Assembly (NCBI GenBank): GCA_029964075.1
Contig: CM057149.1
Coordinates: forward strand, 22,024,197-22,088,196
DNA: 64,000 bases
Reading direction: 5' to 3'
From: Patiria pectinifera
Taxonomy: Eukaryota > Echinodermata > Asteroidea > Valvatida > Asterinidae
The notes under the pieces are model-generated. The model had not been told where the DNA came from. It saw nothing but the letters and a program-made list of their open reading frames with translations, and made no database searches. Shown piece after piece: positions 11,801-26,800 of this stretch. Made by a program: the position numbers and the translations under genes. The first letter of the stretch is position 1; each line of letters begins with the position of its first letter.

Positions 11801-14800
11801 TTGGAGCCAAGTCTTTAGCGAAATGCAAATTTCCAACGCTCTCTTATCTTCAGAGAGTGTCTACATGACCACATCCTAGTCTCCGAAGAATACACAAGGG
11901 GGCTAGGACTGTGATTCAATTCTGTGTCCACATTTTTGTGGACAACGGAGGAAGCCGCATTCAGATCAAGGTTATGCATAGGGAAGTGAAGCAAATTGAA
12001 CAGGGAGAGCCTATTATAGGAACAGCTGATAAAAATTACGTGCGCACGTACAATATTGGGACACACTGTGAATGCATATACGTGTGGACATAAAATATGT
12101 ACATGGATGTAACATGTTGCAGTTTTATATGGACATGGTTCTTGACTTGACAATGTATTGATTTCATATTTTCATTGTTTTTGAACGATTATACATCTAA
12201 TTAAAACCTGACCCCTGCTCGTCGTTGATAATTTATGGTTATATAGAAAATATGTACACTTACATATATTTTTAACTGTCCAAAGCAATTAAATAATTTC
12301 TGAGTAATTGGTTTTGGAAAGAAGCTGTTTGGTTAATAAATAAATTTCAAAAAAAATTTCAGACTTTTTTTTTGGGGGGGGGGAGATTTGCAACGCATGA
12401 AAATAATCTATAAAAAAAATAGAAAATTTTCATGAGGGACAAGTTGATCGGAAATTAAACCAACAGCATTTCTCCCTCTAAAATTTCAGTCGGAATGTAA
12501 AATGTCAAATGTGTGCATCGACAGACAGTTTGTTTTTTACTTGTCATCAAAAAAATAACCTCTAGGCTGGGAGAATATTTCAAGTTTTACAGTACACAAA
12601 AATTTGAAGCTTGCTTCAGTTGATTTACATATTGTTATGCCAATCATTGGTCACCTAAATTTTGACAATTTTTTTTTCATTTGATTCTAAATTTAATTAC
12701 TGGGTACAAAAGTACATAAACAACAACAAATACTTTTGAGCTACCGGTATTTACAATAGACCTACAGTTAAAGAAGATTAAAAAAAAACTATAATTGTTT
12801 GTATTATAAAAATCATTAACTGCGGCCCATCCTAAGTATGCAGGGTGACAGGTGTTTAATTTAGCTGATAGTTCATTGTTGTCAATGCAATTATGAATGT
12901 CGGTGTGACATTATTGCTGTAGGTGGGCGACAGCGTTGGGTTACCTGACCGACTTGTCTGTTGGAGAGCTCGGTCACTTATCTGATTTCATGTCTTTCAC
13001 ATTTGGAAAATTCTAATTTGTTTTTTTGACTGGTTTTTCAGAAATTTTATGAGTACAATTTTTGGAGAAGAGCCATTAAGATCACGATGCAGTTTTATCT
13101 GTTTGCTTCTTCCAATAATTTTAGCTTTCATATTTTACCACATGTACGTACCTTTCCTGGCAAACAAATTGTTCAATTGTTTGATCTCGGGATTCTCAAT
13201 TAAAAAAAACCAAAAACAAATGTGCTTAAAAGCAAATTACAGTTATAATATCCTTCCATTTGTTCCAATGACAAAAGTCATCCCATAAACAGAACATTAC
13301 TTCCTGTAATTTTATTCCAATATGGAATTTGTCTCACGATGTTCACTTCCTTTTCCAAACAACAGCTGAAAATTTGAAGCTAAAATTATTGTCAACTTGG
13401 TAAAGTTAAGTAACACAGAAAGTTTCAAATAAACTCATATTTAAGTGTTTTTTTGGGGGGGGGGGTAATAAATTTATAGGACTAAATTTTTGTGAATATT
13501 TATACTTCATAAAAAGGGGAAAAAAGTACAGTAACTATCTTGCTCTGCTGTAGTGCTGTCAAGCTCAAGATTTGAAGAACCTTGTGTACATTAAGTATGC
13601 ACTGTCAATGCACATTAATGTTTTCATCACTATTCTTGAATGTAATTATTTATGAGTTAACTGCATACTTGTCGAATTGACATGTTTTACAAACATGCCC
13701 CGACGTTGTGAGTGTTCCACACACTAAAATTGCAGGCAATTCTAATATCGACATGCCGGCACGCTTGGACGAGCCGCTTTAAAAAAACCAAAACAATTTA
13801 CATGTCTAGCATTTTATATGCAAAGCAAGAGCAAAACTGCCACGCAGTTTGAAAAGGACGTTAATCAAATGAGGCATTTATGATCACCCTGCTTAGTGCA
13901 TGATGTTGGCGATAAAAAGAAACTATAAGCGCTGAGTCAGTTGAGGTAGAGGAAATATTGTGCCAACCTCTGGAAACTTGCCAAATGAAGTTGTCATATT
14001 ACAAACTGCCACGGGCATATTACAGATGAAAACAATATATTTACAGAACAACTTGTTTCCTTGCAGGCGTCCAAACGATTGCCTTTCAGTGTTTTCCCAG
14101 TATACATGGCGAGACAAAAACAAAGTGACCTAACAAAGACAAATATTTTTCAAACTATGTGGTTCTGTCCATTTCATAAAAATAACATGGAAATCAAGTA
14201 CAGGTACATACTATTGACTAGTAACCGTGAAAATTTCACGTAATTTGCATACTATGTTCACAAGTTATGTCTATACAAAGATCACAAAATTCAGATGTCC
14301 ACCAATTGATGATCATTCACCGTTCACTATGAAGAAAGGGCATTTTCCTGCCTTCATGAATGAACGAAAATTTAAAATCATTGGTCATTATTTCAGAAAA
14401 AAATTTCCTCATACTCAAAACACAAAAAACATACTGCTTTCAGAAAAGGAAAAAAATCCCAAAGATGACTCCAGATAATAGTGCGCATAGTTTTTGATAC
14501 ACTAGGAGGGGAAAAAAAAAGTTTAACAAATGAAACTCTTTTGGGGTTTTCCAATTTTCCCCGTCACAAAACCTGTCACAACACCATAAAATCATTATTG
14601 AGCACGCACATGCACAGCCAATGATTCTCATGTTTCAAAAATGAAACTTTTCCACTGGCAATAACTGTCATTTCAATTCATCTATTATAACCATGTTAAC
14701 AAAGAAACTGTGTCACATTTCACCGATGTGTCATGCAGTGGATCCTCATGTTGAAAACATTGAGTACAAGTATCAGAAAAATTTCAAAAGAAAAAATTTA

Positions 14801-17800
14801 CCTAACCAACATTAACAAACTATGCATTTTGTGAAGCCTTTATGTTTTGTGCCTCTTTACTGCACACATTGAATATCTCGTATTCAACTCAAAAAAAATC
14901 CAGAAGTCAATAATCGCCCTCCGTTTTTTGCTGAAGTGGAAATTCGTCAGTCCTCACTGTAAACCTCTATTGCAAAACAAACCTGACCTCTAACGACCTT
15001 TCATTAAATTACTTGACGAAGCCCGATCACCGTGTAATGAGAATTTACTCAAGGCATAGCAACTAATTACATACATGTACAGTGGCTCATTATAATCAGA
15101 TACGTGTACACTCACTTCCTTTTGGCCCGTGAAACTTGACCATCAGCTCGTTGATTCCCTTCAATATCGTTACTTCATGTTTGCTTTCGATTCTGCAGGG
15201 GGAAAGGTTGGAGTTAAGGAACACACATCGTTTGGTGCAAACCTGAAATTCAAAATTCGTATTTTTGTAAACATGCAACACTAAAAAAAAAGAGATATAT
15301 ATACGTATACATTTGTAAATAGAAGTGAAATCTGATTATCATTGTAATCATCAATACAATTTGATTAGACATTCAAGGCCAGAAACAGTAGTGACTAAAA
15401 ACATACATGCAGGAGATTTTATTTTTAATGCACAGATATTATATTTAACAGATATTAGCTCTGCTATTTTTGAGTTTCAGCCCTAAAAATAGATTCCTCT
15501 CTATTGTAATTCCACTCGGGAGTTAATACAGCTTTGAATATTAAAGTACACTATAATAAGGAGGAACACTGTGACATGTCTATCGTGTAGGAAATGTCAA
15601 CTGAAAATGACAGGACAAAGTTTCCTGTCAATTTTGCTAAACCACCAAAAAGCAGTAAATTATGCTTGAAATCGAGAAATTCTGCATGGAATTCACTCGC
15701 ATTCCAAAACTTAATCTGCACACACTACCGTACCACGGTTGACACTCCGAAAGCTATATTCCATCTGCAAAAGAGAACACTTTTACTGTAATTCCATTTT
15801 ACTTGATGCCAAAGCATACAGTCATTGGCCTTACGTGTACATATGGGAATGCTGTAATTGATGAGCTTCTGGGTCAATTATATCCTGCGGGTTTGAACGT
15901 TGAATTGTCTGATATTGGATCAGATGCTTTTAACTTGATGAACACGGCCAGTCAGATACTGCAACACAGTATGCCATGCAACATTGCATACACCCTGATA
16001 ACTAAGCCAGATTGAAGGGCCAACACAAGGAATAAGACAAGTACATGTTCCTTAACTTAAACCTCCCGAATCAGCAAATCCGCCTGCTTCAAGGTTTTAA
16101 CCGAAATTCGTCAGCAGGCAAGTCCCCCTAAGGATGCATGTAATGACTGACATTATACTTGACACTAATGATATTAGACAACGAATTGAGCTGTTTAAAT
16201 TAGTGGTGTGCATTTATGGGTAGTACAGGACCCCCATACTCTTGAAGTAAAACACGGGTGCCTGTGAAAGAAACCCAACCCCAAAATTCAAATCCCGGAA
16301 GTTGTCTGAATGGCTTCATAGCTTGATATGCGGTAAATTACTGCACTTTCACGAGCACTCTGTTGTGCCTTAAAATGAACATAAAAATGAAATCTGTACT
16401 GGTTTTCCATGTAGCCTAGCTGGTTTTCTTTTTGAAAATTCCCCACAAATGGCACTAAAAATCTTCCTTTTACATTTTCTTAGAAGTTGCTATAACGAAC
16501 CCATTTTTTTTTTCTTAAGTGAGTCGCAATTAAGGCATCTGGCAATGCGTACACCACCATCTTTTCCTCAAAAAACTTTGTTTAAGTGGTCAGAAATTGC
16601 TGCAGATCGCTACAGAGCATCTAGAAATAAAAAAAAACGTTGGGACCTAACTTTTTAGGGGACCTAACATTTTTGGCCCCCCCCCCCTGAAAAAAAAAGA
16701 AATGTGTTCTGGATCCACCCTTGTCGGGTTCTCGCAGGTACATGTACCTGGTTCTGATGCACACGCCTAGTTTATATGAAGCTCCATATGGACTCCGTGC
16801 AGAAGTATCCCCTCAACGGTTACAAAGGGACGGTTGGGGAAGACCCCAGGGAGGGACTTTCTTTTGCCGGCCCCGCCCCATGCTCTCACGAAGACCCATG
16901 GGTTTGTGCGCATAAAAAGTTGTGCATGCTTCCCGCCATAGGCCCATCACAAACTAGTGCGCGCACGTGGTGTGTCCGTCCCACTTGGGCTCTAGAAATT
17001 GGTCACATAAAGCGTCGTCTACTGTTAATACACGGCGTCTATAGTAAAATGTCTGTATATCAGCATGAAACCTTCAGATGAAACAATGATTTTGTCCATA
17101 TAATGGTCATGCCGGTAGCTGAAACTCTGTTGCATGCTTTTTTATCATGCTTCACATGAATGCCTATGTGAACCTAACCCTGTGAGCACGGAATCCTCAA
17201 TAGGGGATATTCACACATACGCATAAATTCCTTGCTACATGTTGATCACCCTGTGAAATATGCTAACTTTATAGCACAAAATATTCTGGTAAACATACAT
17301 GTATGTATATGCACCTCGTGTACAAGCACACAGCGACACCTTGTTGAAAATTGGACCCATATTACAGGGATACCGGTAGCTGTACATGCATTAAACCTCT
17401 ATGGTGTTTTTCACAGCAGTCAGTGTATGCATGACCTGCACGTTTCATTGATGCAATTGATTTAGGGCCATTGTTTCATTCAATATCAGTGTGCAGTTTA
17501 TCGTGTGTCATCTTTTTTTGGCACGCTGTATGAAATTACACTCTAATTGCAGCCCGCAATCATGCAGCTGGGGGCAAAGGTCACAGAGCTGCTCGATGAC
17601 CAACAGAAACAAATTAGTATTACTATGTGGGCGGCAATCCTGGAGGGGATGAAGGGGGAACATGTCCACGCCCCCTAATAATTTTGGGGTGGGGGACGCC
17701 AAGGGTGATGTCGCCAACCTCAATAATTTTTCCTTTGATTTTTAACCCAATTATTATGGTCATAAATTTGCACTGTATTTTTCCCTAAATCGAGTAATTG

Positions 17801-20800
17801 CTGTTCAATTTTCCTTAAGCTGCTGATCGCCTGTCCCCCTCCTCCAATGTTGACAACGCCACTGCAGAATACTGTACATGCTTGAATGGATATAGCACTC
17901 TGACAATGGTGAAAATAAAAGAGATAAAGGAACATTTACAAAGGACATCTGAATGAATGCAATTGCTGTCAATTGCAAACATGCTCAATTTTCAAGTGCG
18001 TTCTAAACTGAAGATCCTATGAGCACCTGCGCCAACAAGAGGGGGTGCTTTTTTTTTACCAACTTCGAGAGCCCCGTGGTGGGGACACACCGCATCCATG
18101 CACTTGTTCGCTTGTATAGCGCGAACTACGCACTGCTGATGTTATTCTGAATGTGCACAAAGCTATACGGCGTCTTTGTGTTCGAGCATCAGGCGTCGTC
18201 GGCAATGCGTTAAAATGTCTCTCCAGCCAGTCTCCCCCGACTCTCCCTTCCATACCATTGAGGGGGTACTTGTGCACGGAGGGGGTACTTGTGCACGGAG
18301 TGGATACTGCTCGGTGCATATTCAGAAAAACAGAGGGTCGGGAGTTGGCTGTTGCATCAGGTTCTCGCAATGGCGCTTTTTTGTTCTTGCGTACTGCCTG
18401 GTCTCCATTAATAGGTGATTTTGGAAAAATCTGAGTCATTAAAGTTGGCCCAAACAGCAATATTAAAGCTATAGTCCATCATTTGTAATTAGTGCATTTT
18501 GTTCGTTTGAAGCAACAAAAGTGTTCAAAATCTAATGAAGGATACTGAACAACTTACTTGATGAAGTTTCAGCTCAGCTTCAGCTTCATATTCCGAGAAA
18601 AACAGCATTCTAGGATCTCAATTTAAAATCAAAAGTTGCTAAATCATGTTTCGAATTGTTTTGAATTGCAGCTTTACGCGCACTGATCCGACGAATTATA
18701 ACAACCGAGCGCGCCTGTGTGTCGTTCCAATGCTTGTGCGCGCTGCGCCGAATAACAAAACGAACAACTAATTTAAATTTTCCTACGGTGCTTCTTAAGA
18801 AGCACCGTTGGAAATGCCTTCTTTCGTTGATTTCTTCAAAATGAGAGCTTGCCAGAAAGGATAATTTCACAGGGAGTTTAGTCCCCTTACTATCTTTCAA
18901 CCAGTATGTTTTTCAACAATAATTACGCCGGTTACTTTTTTGGATAGCTGCCAATGATGGACTCGGGCTTTAAAGCTAATATGTTACTTGAAGCACGGAT
19001 CCTCTACACAAGGATGAACGACTCATCTTAGCTTGTGTACAAAATGTACGGAATGGTTTGTCTACATGGATGATATGCCCCGACCGCTCATAGAACAACA
19101 CATATATGGAACATGTAGAACAATCAGTGCGCCATGATTGCCGACAGCTGGCCTGCTGACAGAAATTTGACCACTGAAAGACTGCAGTCACTCGCCGAGT
19201 CTTGCGCATGCGCACGCACGACGCGCAAGTGTATATCATATGCCTCTAACCAGAAATTGGGGAAGTTGTTTAGATCCTTGTGTAGAGGGCCTGTGCTTAA
19301 AGGATCCTCCAAAGTAAATCCGTGCTGATGAATCTGGTCCCAATTTTTTTAATTTTTAAAATGTTACAGAGAAGTATGTGGTAGCGGTACACACAACAAA
19401 CTAAATGCACATTTTTGAACGCGTGGCCCCTGATGATTTAAAATCTGAAAGGTTGGTGGCTACAATTAGATACCAGGTATCATATGTGTAAAATTCTGCA
19501 TGCTTCAGCTGGCATGTGGAACATAATCAGGGCCATACTGCAGTGCGTGATATACACCCAACACACTCTACGAGTGTGGCCTATATCTATACATACCGCG
19601 GGTCTATACAAACGGCTTGCATCAATACTAAAGAAATCTACCGGATTGTATACGGTGTACATTTCACGGCCGGCGACGCAGCGTGTATCATATTGCACAC
19701 GCGTAATGACATCCAGATTTCTTTTCATTTTTTCGAGTTAAAAACAAATTTCAAATAGATTGCACAAGTTTTAGATTAAAGTTCTGGCTGAATAGATGTC
19801 TGTATCCATTTACTTATGTTTTTCTTATTTTAACTGGGTAGCCCATTAAGACACGGGGCCCAGTAAGAAAGAAGACAATGTCAGGAAATGCGTTTTAGAT
19901 GTGGGATTCAACACCCACGGAATCAGGTACCAGCAGGGACTGAAAACCCAATCCACATATTGGCCCAGGCGGGAATCGAACCGGGGTCACAGCGGTGGAA
20001 GGCTAGGAAAGTACTGCTACGCCAACCTGACTCCCCAATACAAAACAGGGGCATCACAAAAAACAGATGACATTCCAAGCTGCAATGAGTTATTCTACAG
20101 CGTTTTTCCAATTTGGAGTGGCACAAATAGGAAGTTATAATTACAAATGAGAAAATCGAGCTGATCTGAGGGAAAGTAAGTTGCTGTTATATTTAAAATA
20201 CAATTGTAGGTCTTCATTTGCAGTGCATGCTGTTGGAATGAATCTATAAAGCAAACCTGACTTATGCACGAAATCGTTTGAGCGGATGCGACTAGCTGTG
20301 CGTTCCTGCATGGCTGTGAGTATAATGCCATTCAAATCAAACCTTTTATTCATGTGTTTTGATCACCTGACGTTTAAATTGGTAGATGCAACAGGAAGGG
20401 GCTAAAGCCCCTCCCCTGACTTTCCCGCCCATTTTGTAGCCCTTCCATGGGCCCAATTCCATAACGCTGCTTATAAGCACACAATTTTCTGCTAACAGAG
20501 CCTCTGTCTATTTTATGAAGATGTAAAGTACGCTTACCTATGTTTAAACAGTCAGCTACTCCCATTTTCAGAACAACTGCACTGAGGCGTCTATACCAAC
20601 CAAAAAATAAACCAAAAACAAAAAAAACACCCTTTTTTCAGGCTTTGTAGGAAGAAACTCATCAATCTACAAAAAAACCCAAATTTACAAGTACTCTCTA
20701 GAGAAGCAAAGAGCATGAAATTTAAAATCCATATTCATCAATTTTCCCCTCCACTCCCCGCCTTTTTTATAAAACATCTACCAGTACTCTTAAAAAAAAA

Positions 20801-23800
20801 ACAATCTGGCTGACACATGGAACTCATTGGGAAGATATGGTATGCATGGGAGATCTTCCTTGACACATGACATCAAATGCACTCATGCTATAATAATGAT
20901 GATGAATGATTCTACATATCTCTGATTCGAAAGTAGTCTCTTGGTAACATAGAATGGGAATGACCTCTTTTTTTTTTTTAATACTCAGTTCATAAGGCTC
21001 TACCGGTAGTATACATGTCCAGATACTTTATCGATAAAAGTCATTCCATTAATTACGCTGCCTTGACATTACATTATAAATATACCGGTATGTTCATTAT
21101 ACACATAGTGTCTTGCCTCAACACTATAAGGAACGTATTGGGGCACAGCTTTTCTACCTGCATTTTGTATCTGACATGCCTACAGCAGTCTAAGATGAAT
21201 ATAATTTTCAATTTATAATTTTATTATAGCTACATGTACACACGAATATGAATCGTTGAAGGGTGTAAAAACTGTTCATACAGTTACACTATGGGCCTAC
21301 GCAGTGTACATGTTGAGTTGTTAAAAAACACATACAGAATACATTCATGTATAATTTGTTTCATACCAGATTTTAAAAATTTGATGAAAAAGTCACGCAA
21401 TTTGTTAAATTTATTTTTGGAAACCCTCTTTGCATACAGCACTGCACACTGAGAAAATGGATCCAATTAAGGCACTTACCCGTAGCTTGTTATTCTAGGG
21501 TAAATCTAGGTTCAGCAGAAAAAGTGAGGGTTAAATTTAACTGATGTGACCGGGTGAGAGTAGTTTTGTAAAAAAAAATCTTCTTCAGCAGCAGCAATCG
21601 CCCCCCTCCCTTGGATTTGCCATTGATCCAAGTTCTTAAACAGGTCTTTGATTGGAAAATAAGATAATTACCGATAACAACAGATCAATTCAGTCTGACT
21701 TTGTACAACTCACTTTCCCAAGCCCCAAACTGTTTCATCAATAACTACGAAGCCCTGTAAATGATGCTGATGATTCACAAGTATTAAACCATCCAACAAT
21801 AAAATTCACCTACATTCTATTTTAATTATCACAGACCTATAGATAATGGCTACAAATCCTATTAGTGTCACAATGGAAGACCTTATTTTGCAAGACCTAA
21901 TTTTGGAAGACCTTATTTTGCAAGACTTAATTCATTCAGAGCACCGTCTGTCCCCTGAAGCATTTGAAGAAAAAAACGGGGTCTTGAAAACACCAGCCAG
22001 CGAATGTTGAATGACAGACGAGGGGGATTCAATTTGGAGACATGATTCATGCGTGAAACATCCGCATTCAAATGTCCCCGCTGTTTAACTTTAAAGGGGG
22101 CCCTGTTTTTGTTTTGTTTTTGAAAAAATGTTGCAACCTGACGCCACTTTTTTCCTCATATATCATTTCTATAAAGGTCATTCATTGTAAAAATGATAGA
22201 CATGAATATGGGACTGAGAAACATTTCCAATTTTGTTAGGAAATACTTAAACAATTTTCTTGACTCTCCATAGACTTTGTACACAAACGCGGTAGTGGCG
22301 TCGGTTGCAACATCTTTTCCTCTTTAAAATGGTGCAAAAGGATTTTATAAATGAAATTCAAAAACATTTTGTCAAACACAACAAGAAAATCTGAGTAAAG
22401 CTGGTCTAGGGCACACAAAATTCTATTCATCTGATTCACAATAATTTTCACTGGAGGTCTTTTTGTGCAACTGGTCTACACAACGGGGGATGGATTTGGC
22501 CCATTCATTGGCATTACAGGGTAATCCTATACAATAGCACTGCTCGGCTCACAAGCGACAGTGACAAGATCAACTAGGCTGGCCCTCTGGGACCAGCAAA
22601 AAAAACCAAAAAATATTATTCCGAACCTGGGCTTATTTTGAGCAAGATTTAGTGAGATTTGAAAATATTTTTGTTAAAAAAAAATGATGATAGTATCAAG
22701 GACCAACTTCCCAGAGCTGCAATCCACAAAAAGTTGCCAAGCGTGGACAATGTATGTGCTATTAAAGCAAAAATAGGTTACCAGCCAAAATGCCATGCAA
22801 TGTGTATTGCTTGTGACTGGTTCCAAGCTGATTTTTGCTTAATTTATTAATTTGATGAGCATATTTTTGTTCTGCTTAAGCGGCTTCAAGAATTTGGGCC
22901 CAGGTGTGGTCGTTAACAATCCCAGCTAGAGCTGCTAATAACATATCAGAACTGATTATCATCAGCAGGCAGGTACAGTGTATTGTGTAATTGGCAGATT
23001 CTTTCCTTTTATGAATTAAATTAAATTTGGCGAGCACAAAGAAAGACATAATTACTGAAAATGTTTCAACAAAAATACAACTGAAATGTCTTTATGGACG
23101 CATGTCTACAATTGCCCATGCACACAAATGCATGCCAAGACTGGGCAAGACCGTATACACACTCTACTTCATTTGCAAATGTACACAAACGAGTACGGAC
23201 CCGTGCATGAACTAGTAGATTATAGACAGCGCTTCATGACTGCTCGGATAGAGCTCCGTGTGAGCAGAGAGCATATAGGGACTCACTGCATGTTGTTCAC
23301 TGGTTCACTTGCATATGGCGTGAAATACGCGTGAGTAATTACCATTTTGAATGTGCACAAATGCATATAGCATCTTGGCATGAGTGACAGGCATGTATAG
23401 TGTCAATTAGGCATTGAAAAGTCCGACTCACTGGTCTCTTTATACCGTACTAACTCGGTAACATTGCCAACCACCACTTGCACGAAGAAGGGAAGCCCAC
23501 ATTAATTCAAATATCCAATGTCCTACATAACTAAGAATGTCCAGCTAGGGAGTTTTCTGTAGACGTTATAAAGATGCATACCTGATGTTCCTCAAAAATT
23601 GTTTTTTTTTTCTCCTTACAAAATTTCAATACTATGGTATTTTCAATGAAAAAACTACTTCATTCTGATATTTGGCATATTCATGTTCTTCAAAAATTGG
23701 ATTTCTTTTCTCCCTAAAAAAATTGTCGATATTATGTTTTTTTTCAACCCCCCAAAATACTTCTTTCCGATTTTGGGTATCAGCAACCTCTAAAAAAGGG

Positions 23801-26800
23801 CTTTCATTTTGCACACATACAAAATTGTGAGAGACGAATTATATTATCTGGCAGCCAATAATTCCAATTTTTGTGAAGAAATAATTCAATAACTAAACAT
23901 CGGTGATTTTTGCTCATTCGATATCTCATTAAAGAGTGAATAACTTTTATATTGGTAGAAACATAGCAATTGAAAAAACCAAATGTATTTTTTCGAGGAG
24001 AAACTCAAAAATAGCACGGGGAATGCATCTTTAATTAAGTATGTTCTCAGTGCACTGTGTATTGAAGTTGACCTACTAGTTATAGACCTACCGGTATATC
24101 ATGCTTCCACCATTTTAGTCATGTTCCCTGTATCCAATAACAGTACTGAATGATAATGGGTTTTTTTGCAAAAAGGAACCAGACTATTTTTCCCTCCAGC
24201 CTCGCTTTGGTTACATTGATTTGAATGGGAAAAAAAATCAAATGGCTGTAACATGATAATGGTCTATTGACATTATTGGGCCTCTAAAGATGGAGCCCCA
24301 ATAGATTCAAGTTCAACATGCTAGTAGATCAGTGGTCCCTGTCATAATTGTGCATACTGGTATGCATTAGATACATTGTACTTCCCTGCATATATGACTC
24401 TCATGCATTGCACCATTTGACACACAGCATCTACAATTTCTTCATAGAGTCCATGGCCAATTACTGCCTTGGTATATTGCCATGATTTACTTGATCTTCC
24501 CTTTGGCCTAGTCATCCATTAATAGCAGGTAATAATACCTCTCCTAAGCTATGACTGTCATGGGAACAGTCAGGCCCCTGCAGCGCTTAATTCACACTGT
24601 AGCTAAAACAGGCTCAATTTCGTTTTGCCGCTAAGTACACGATTTTCTGTGAATGGCACGTCCAATTCACATATCAGCAGGAAAGCAAAGCAAAGAGCGT
24701 GCTGTTATTTCAGAGGCAGATTTTTTCTGATATTACATTGTCATGCAGAATCGGCAACAGCTATTTTCTGAGGCAGCACTGTGGTGGCACCAGGCTCGAG
24801 CGAATCGCGCTCAGGTAGTACACACGCAATCCGGGTTCCTTTCTCTAATAGTGTTACCAAAATGCGCGCCCCTTATCTTTAAGAACGCAGGCAGTGTGTC
24901 CACGAATGTGGCACCACCTCAATTATGGCTTGTAAGTTTGTTCGCCGGATTACACTATATAACTGTCTAAATGTAGAGCGCTGTGGTCCAATGGTTACGG
25001 TGTTCGACTCGTGTGCCATGGTACATGGGTTCGAAACCCTGACAGGGAACATGGTGCTTGCGCTCTTTGGGCAAGGCACTTTACTACGATTGCCTCTCTC
25101 CACCCAAGAGTATAAATGGGTACCTGTGAAGGTAGAGACCACATTGCGCTGATCTCGAGCTGCTGCAGAAAAATGGTCTCATTCCTGATGAACAGGGATA
25201 ATAATTGTGATGCGCATTTGATCATATTCACATGGAATTTGCGCAATTTATAAATGTGTAAATTTAAAATTATTAACGCCAGTTCACACTGCAAAAACGA
25301 AAGCCACTCTCTATGTGATGTCTTGGCAACGTCATGTGTGCTCATGGTTGAGCACACAACCCCAGCAATTTTGGCTGTGAATGCTTGTATCAATTTTGCT
25401 TCATTCGCATGAAATATGAACCAGTCTGAAGTTGTGAAATATGATTCGGGTCACAATTAATTTTCTGCTATTAAAAAAATGTAATTATATCTTCATTCAT
25501 TTTACCAAATGAAATTAGCCCACAGTCTCTTTCAGTTTAAAAGCAAACAGATACTGTACCTAATTTTAGAAATACAGTGTACTATTCACTGGAAAGTTAA
25601 GCGTCAAAAAAACAAACAAAACCAGCAGCCCTGTCAACTAAAGATACCGGTACATGATACAGGAAAAATTCAATCAGGTTTTATACATGTAAAAACAGAA
25701 TTATGCTCTGAATTCTTCCTAAGCAGGGGCTGAAGGTTAATTTGTCCAATTTAACCCTCCTACATGTATCTGCAGTCACTGACAGTCAAAAACTTAATCC
25801 TCTTCCCCTGCCATGCCTTTTACACAGGCTAGTCACCAATAGTCAGATCATACATGTACACGTATATTTCAAGCAAGCACTGTGACTAGTCAAATTCAGT
25901 CAACAGACAAAAACAGGGAAGTGGTAGGCACAGCTGGCTAATTATCAAAGACCTACTGTACACTTGAAGCAAACCGGTCAATCCTGCTTTATGCAGGCTG
26001 GGAGCTCTAAACTAATGAAAACAGTCACTTGATTGATGTTGACTGAAAGGACAACTTTGTACAGAATGCATGTTTGCATAGGAGGGTAAAAAAAAAGAGA
26101 AGACAAGGTTAGCCTAGTAAAGCTGGTCATGGAGCCCACAAAATTTTATTCCAATTGGTTCAGAATGGCAATATTCTCTGGATATCTTTTCATGTACCGG
26201 TATCTGTGTGCAAGGGGCTGTATTTAGCCCATCAGTGTTACGGGTAATCCTATACAATAGCACTGCCCGGCTCACAAGTGACAGTGAGTCAGTGACGAAA
26301 GTACTGTAAGATAGCCCCGTCTGGGACCAGCAAAAAAATGAGATCTCTTCGTAAGCACAATATAATTGTTTCACGCTTCTTTAGAAAGACGACATGCAGG
26401 CAGCTGTGACAGGGAGTTCATCCATATGTAAATTAACACATCAGACTATTATGAGGGCTTTCAAGTCATACAGTGTAAGGAAGTACGCATGTATATTAAT
26501 AGCAACCATGACCGCAGGTGACATTTGTTGAAAGGTGTAGTTCATGGTATTTCACGTCCCACGGGGTCCCAAGGGGGACTAACTGGCAACTACCGGTATT
26601 GAGATGGGCATGTGCAACGTGCTGCACTGTGTCCAGGAGGAGGAGAAGTACAAAATCAATGAAGCATGGCCTAATAGCAGTCAACAGTTCAACCGTACTG
26701 CAAGGTCAAATTGATGAACGATGCAAAATTAATGCACTTGCCGGGCCAATGATGCTGCATTGATCATGTCGATTATATCATTATACTTAGATATCCATGG

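Noticed and set aside
24975..25060. Functional tRNA gene
   Set aside because: A-box-like and B-box-like words are present, but I cannot close the acceptor stem and the sequence runs on into a SINE body.
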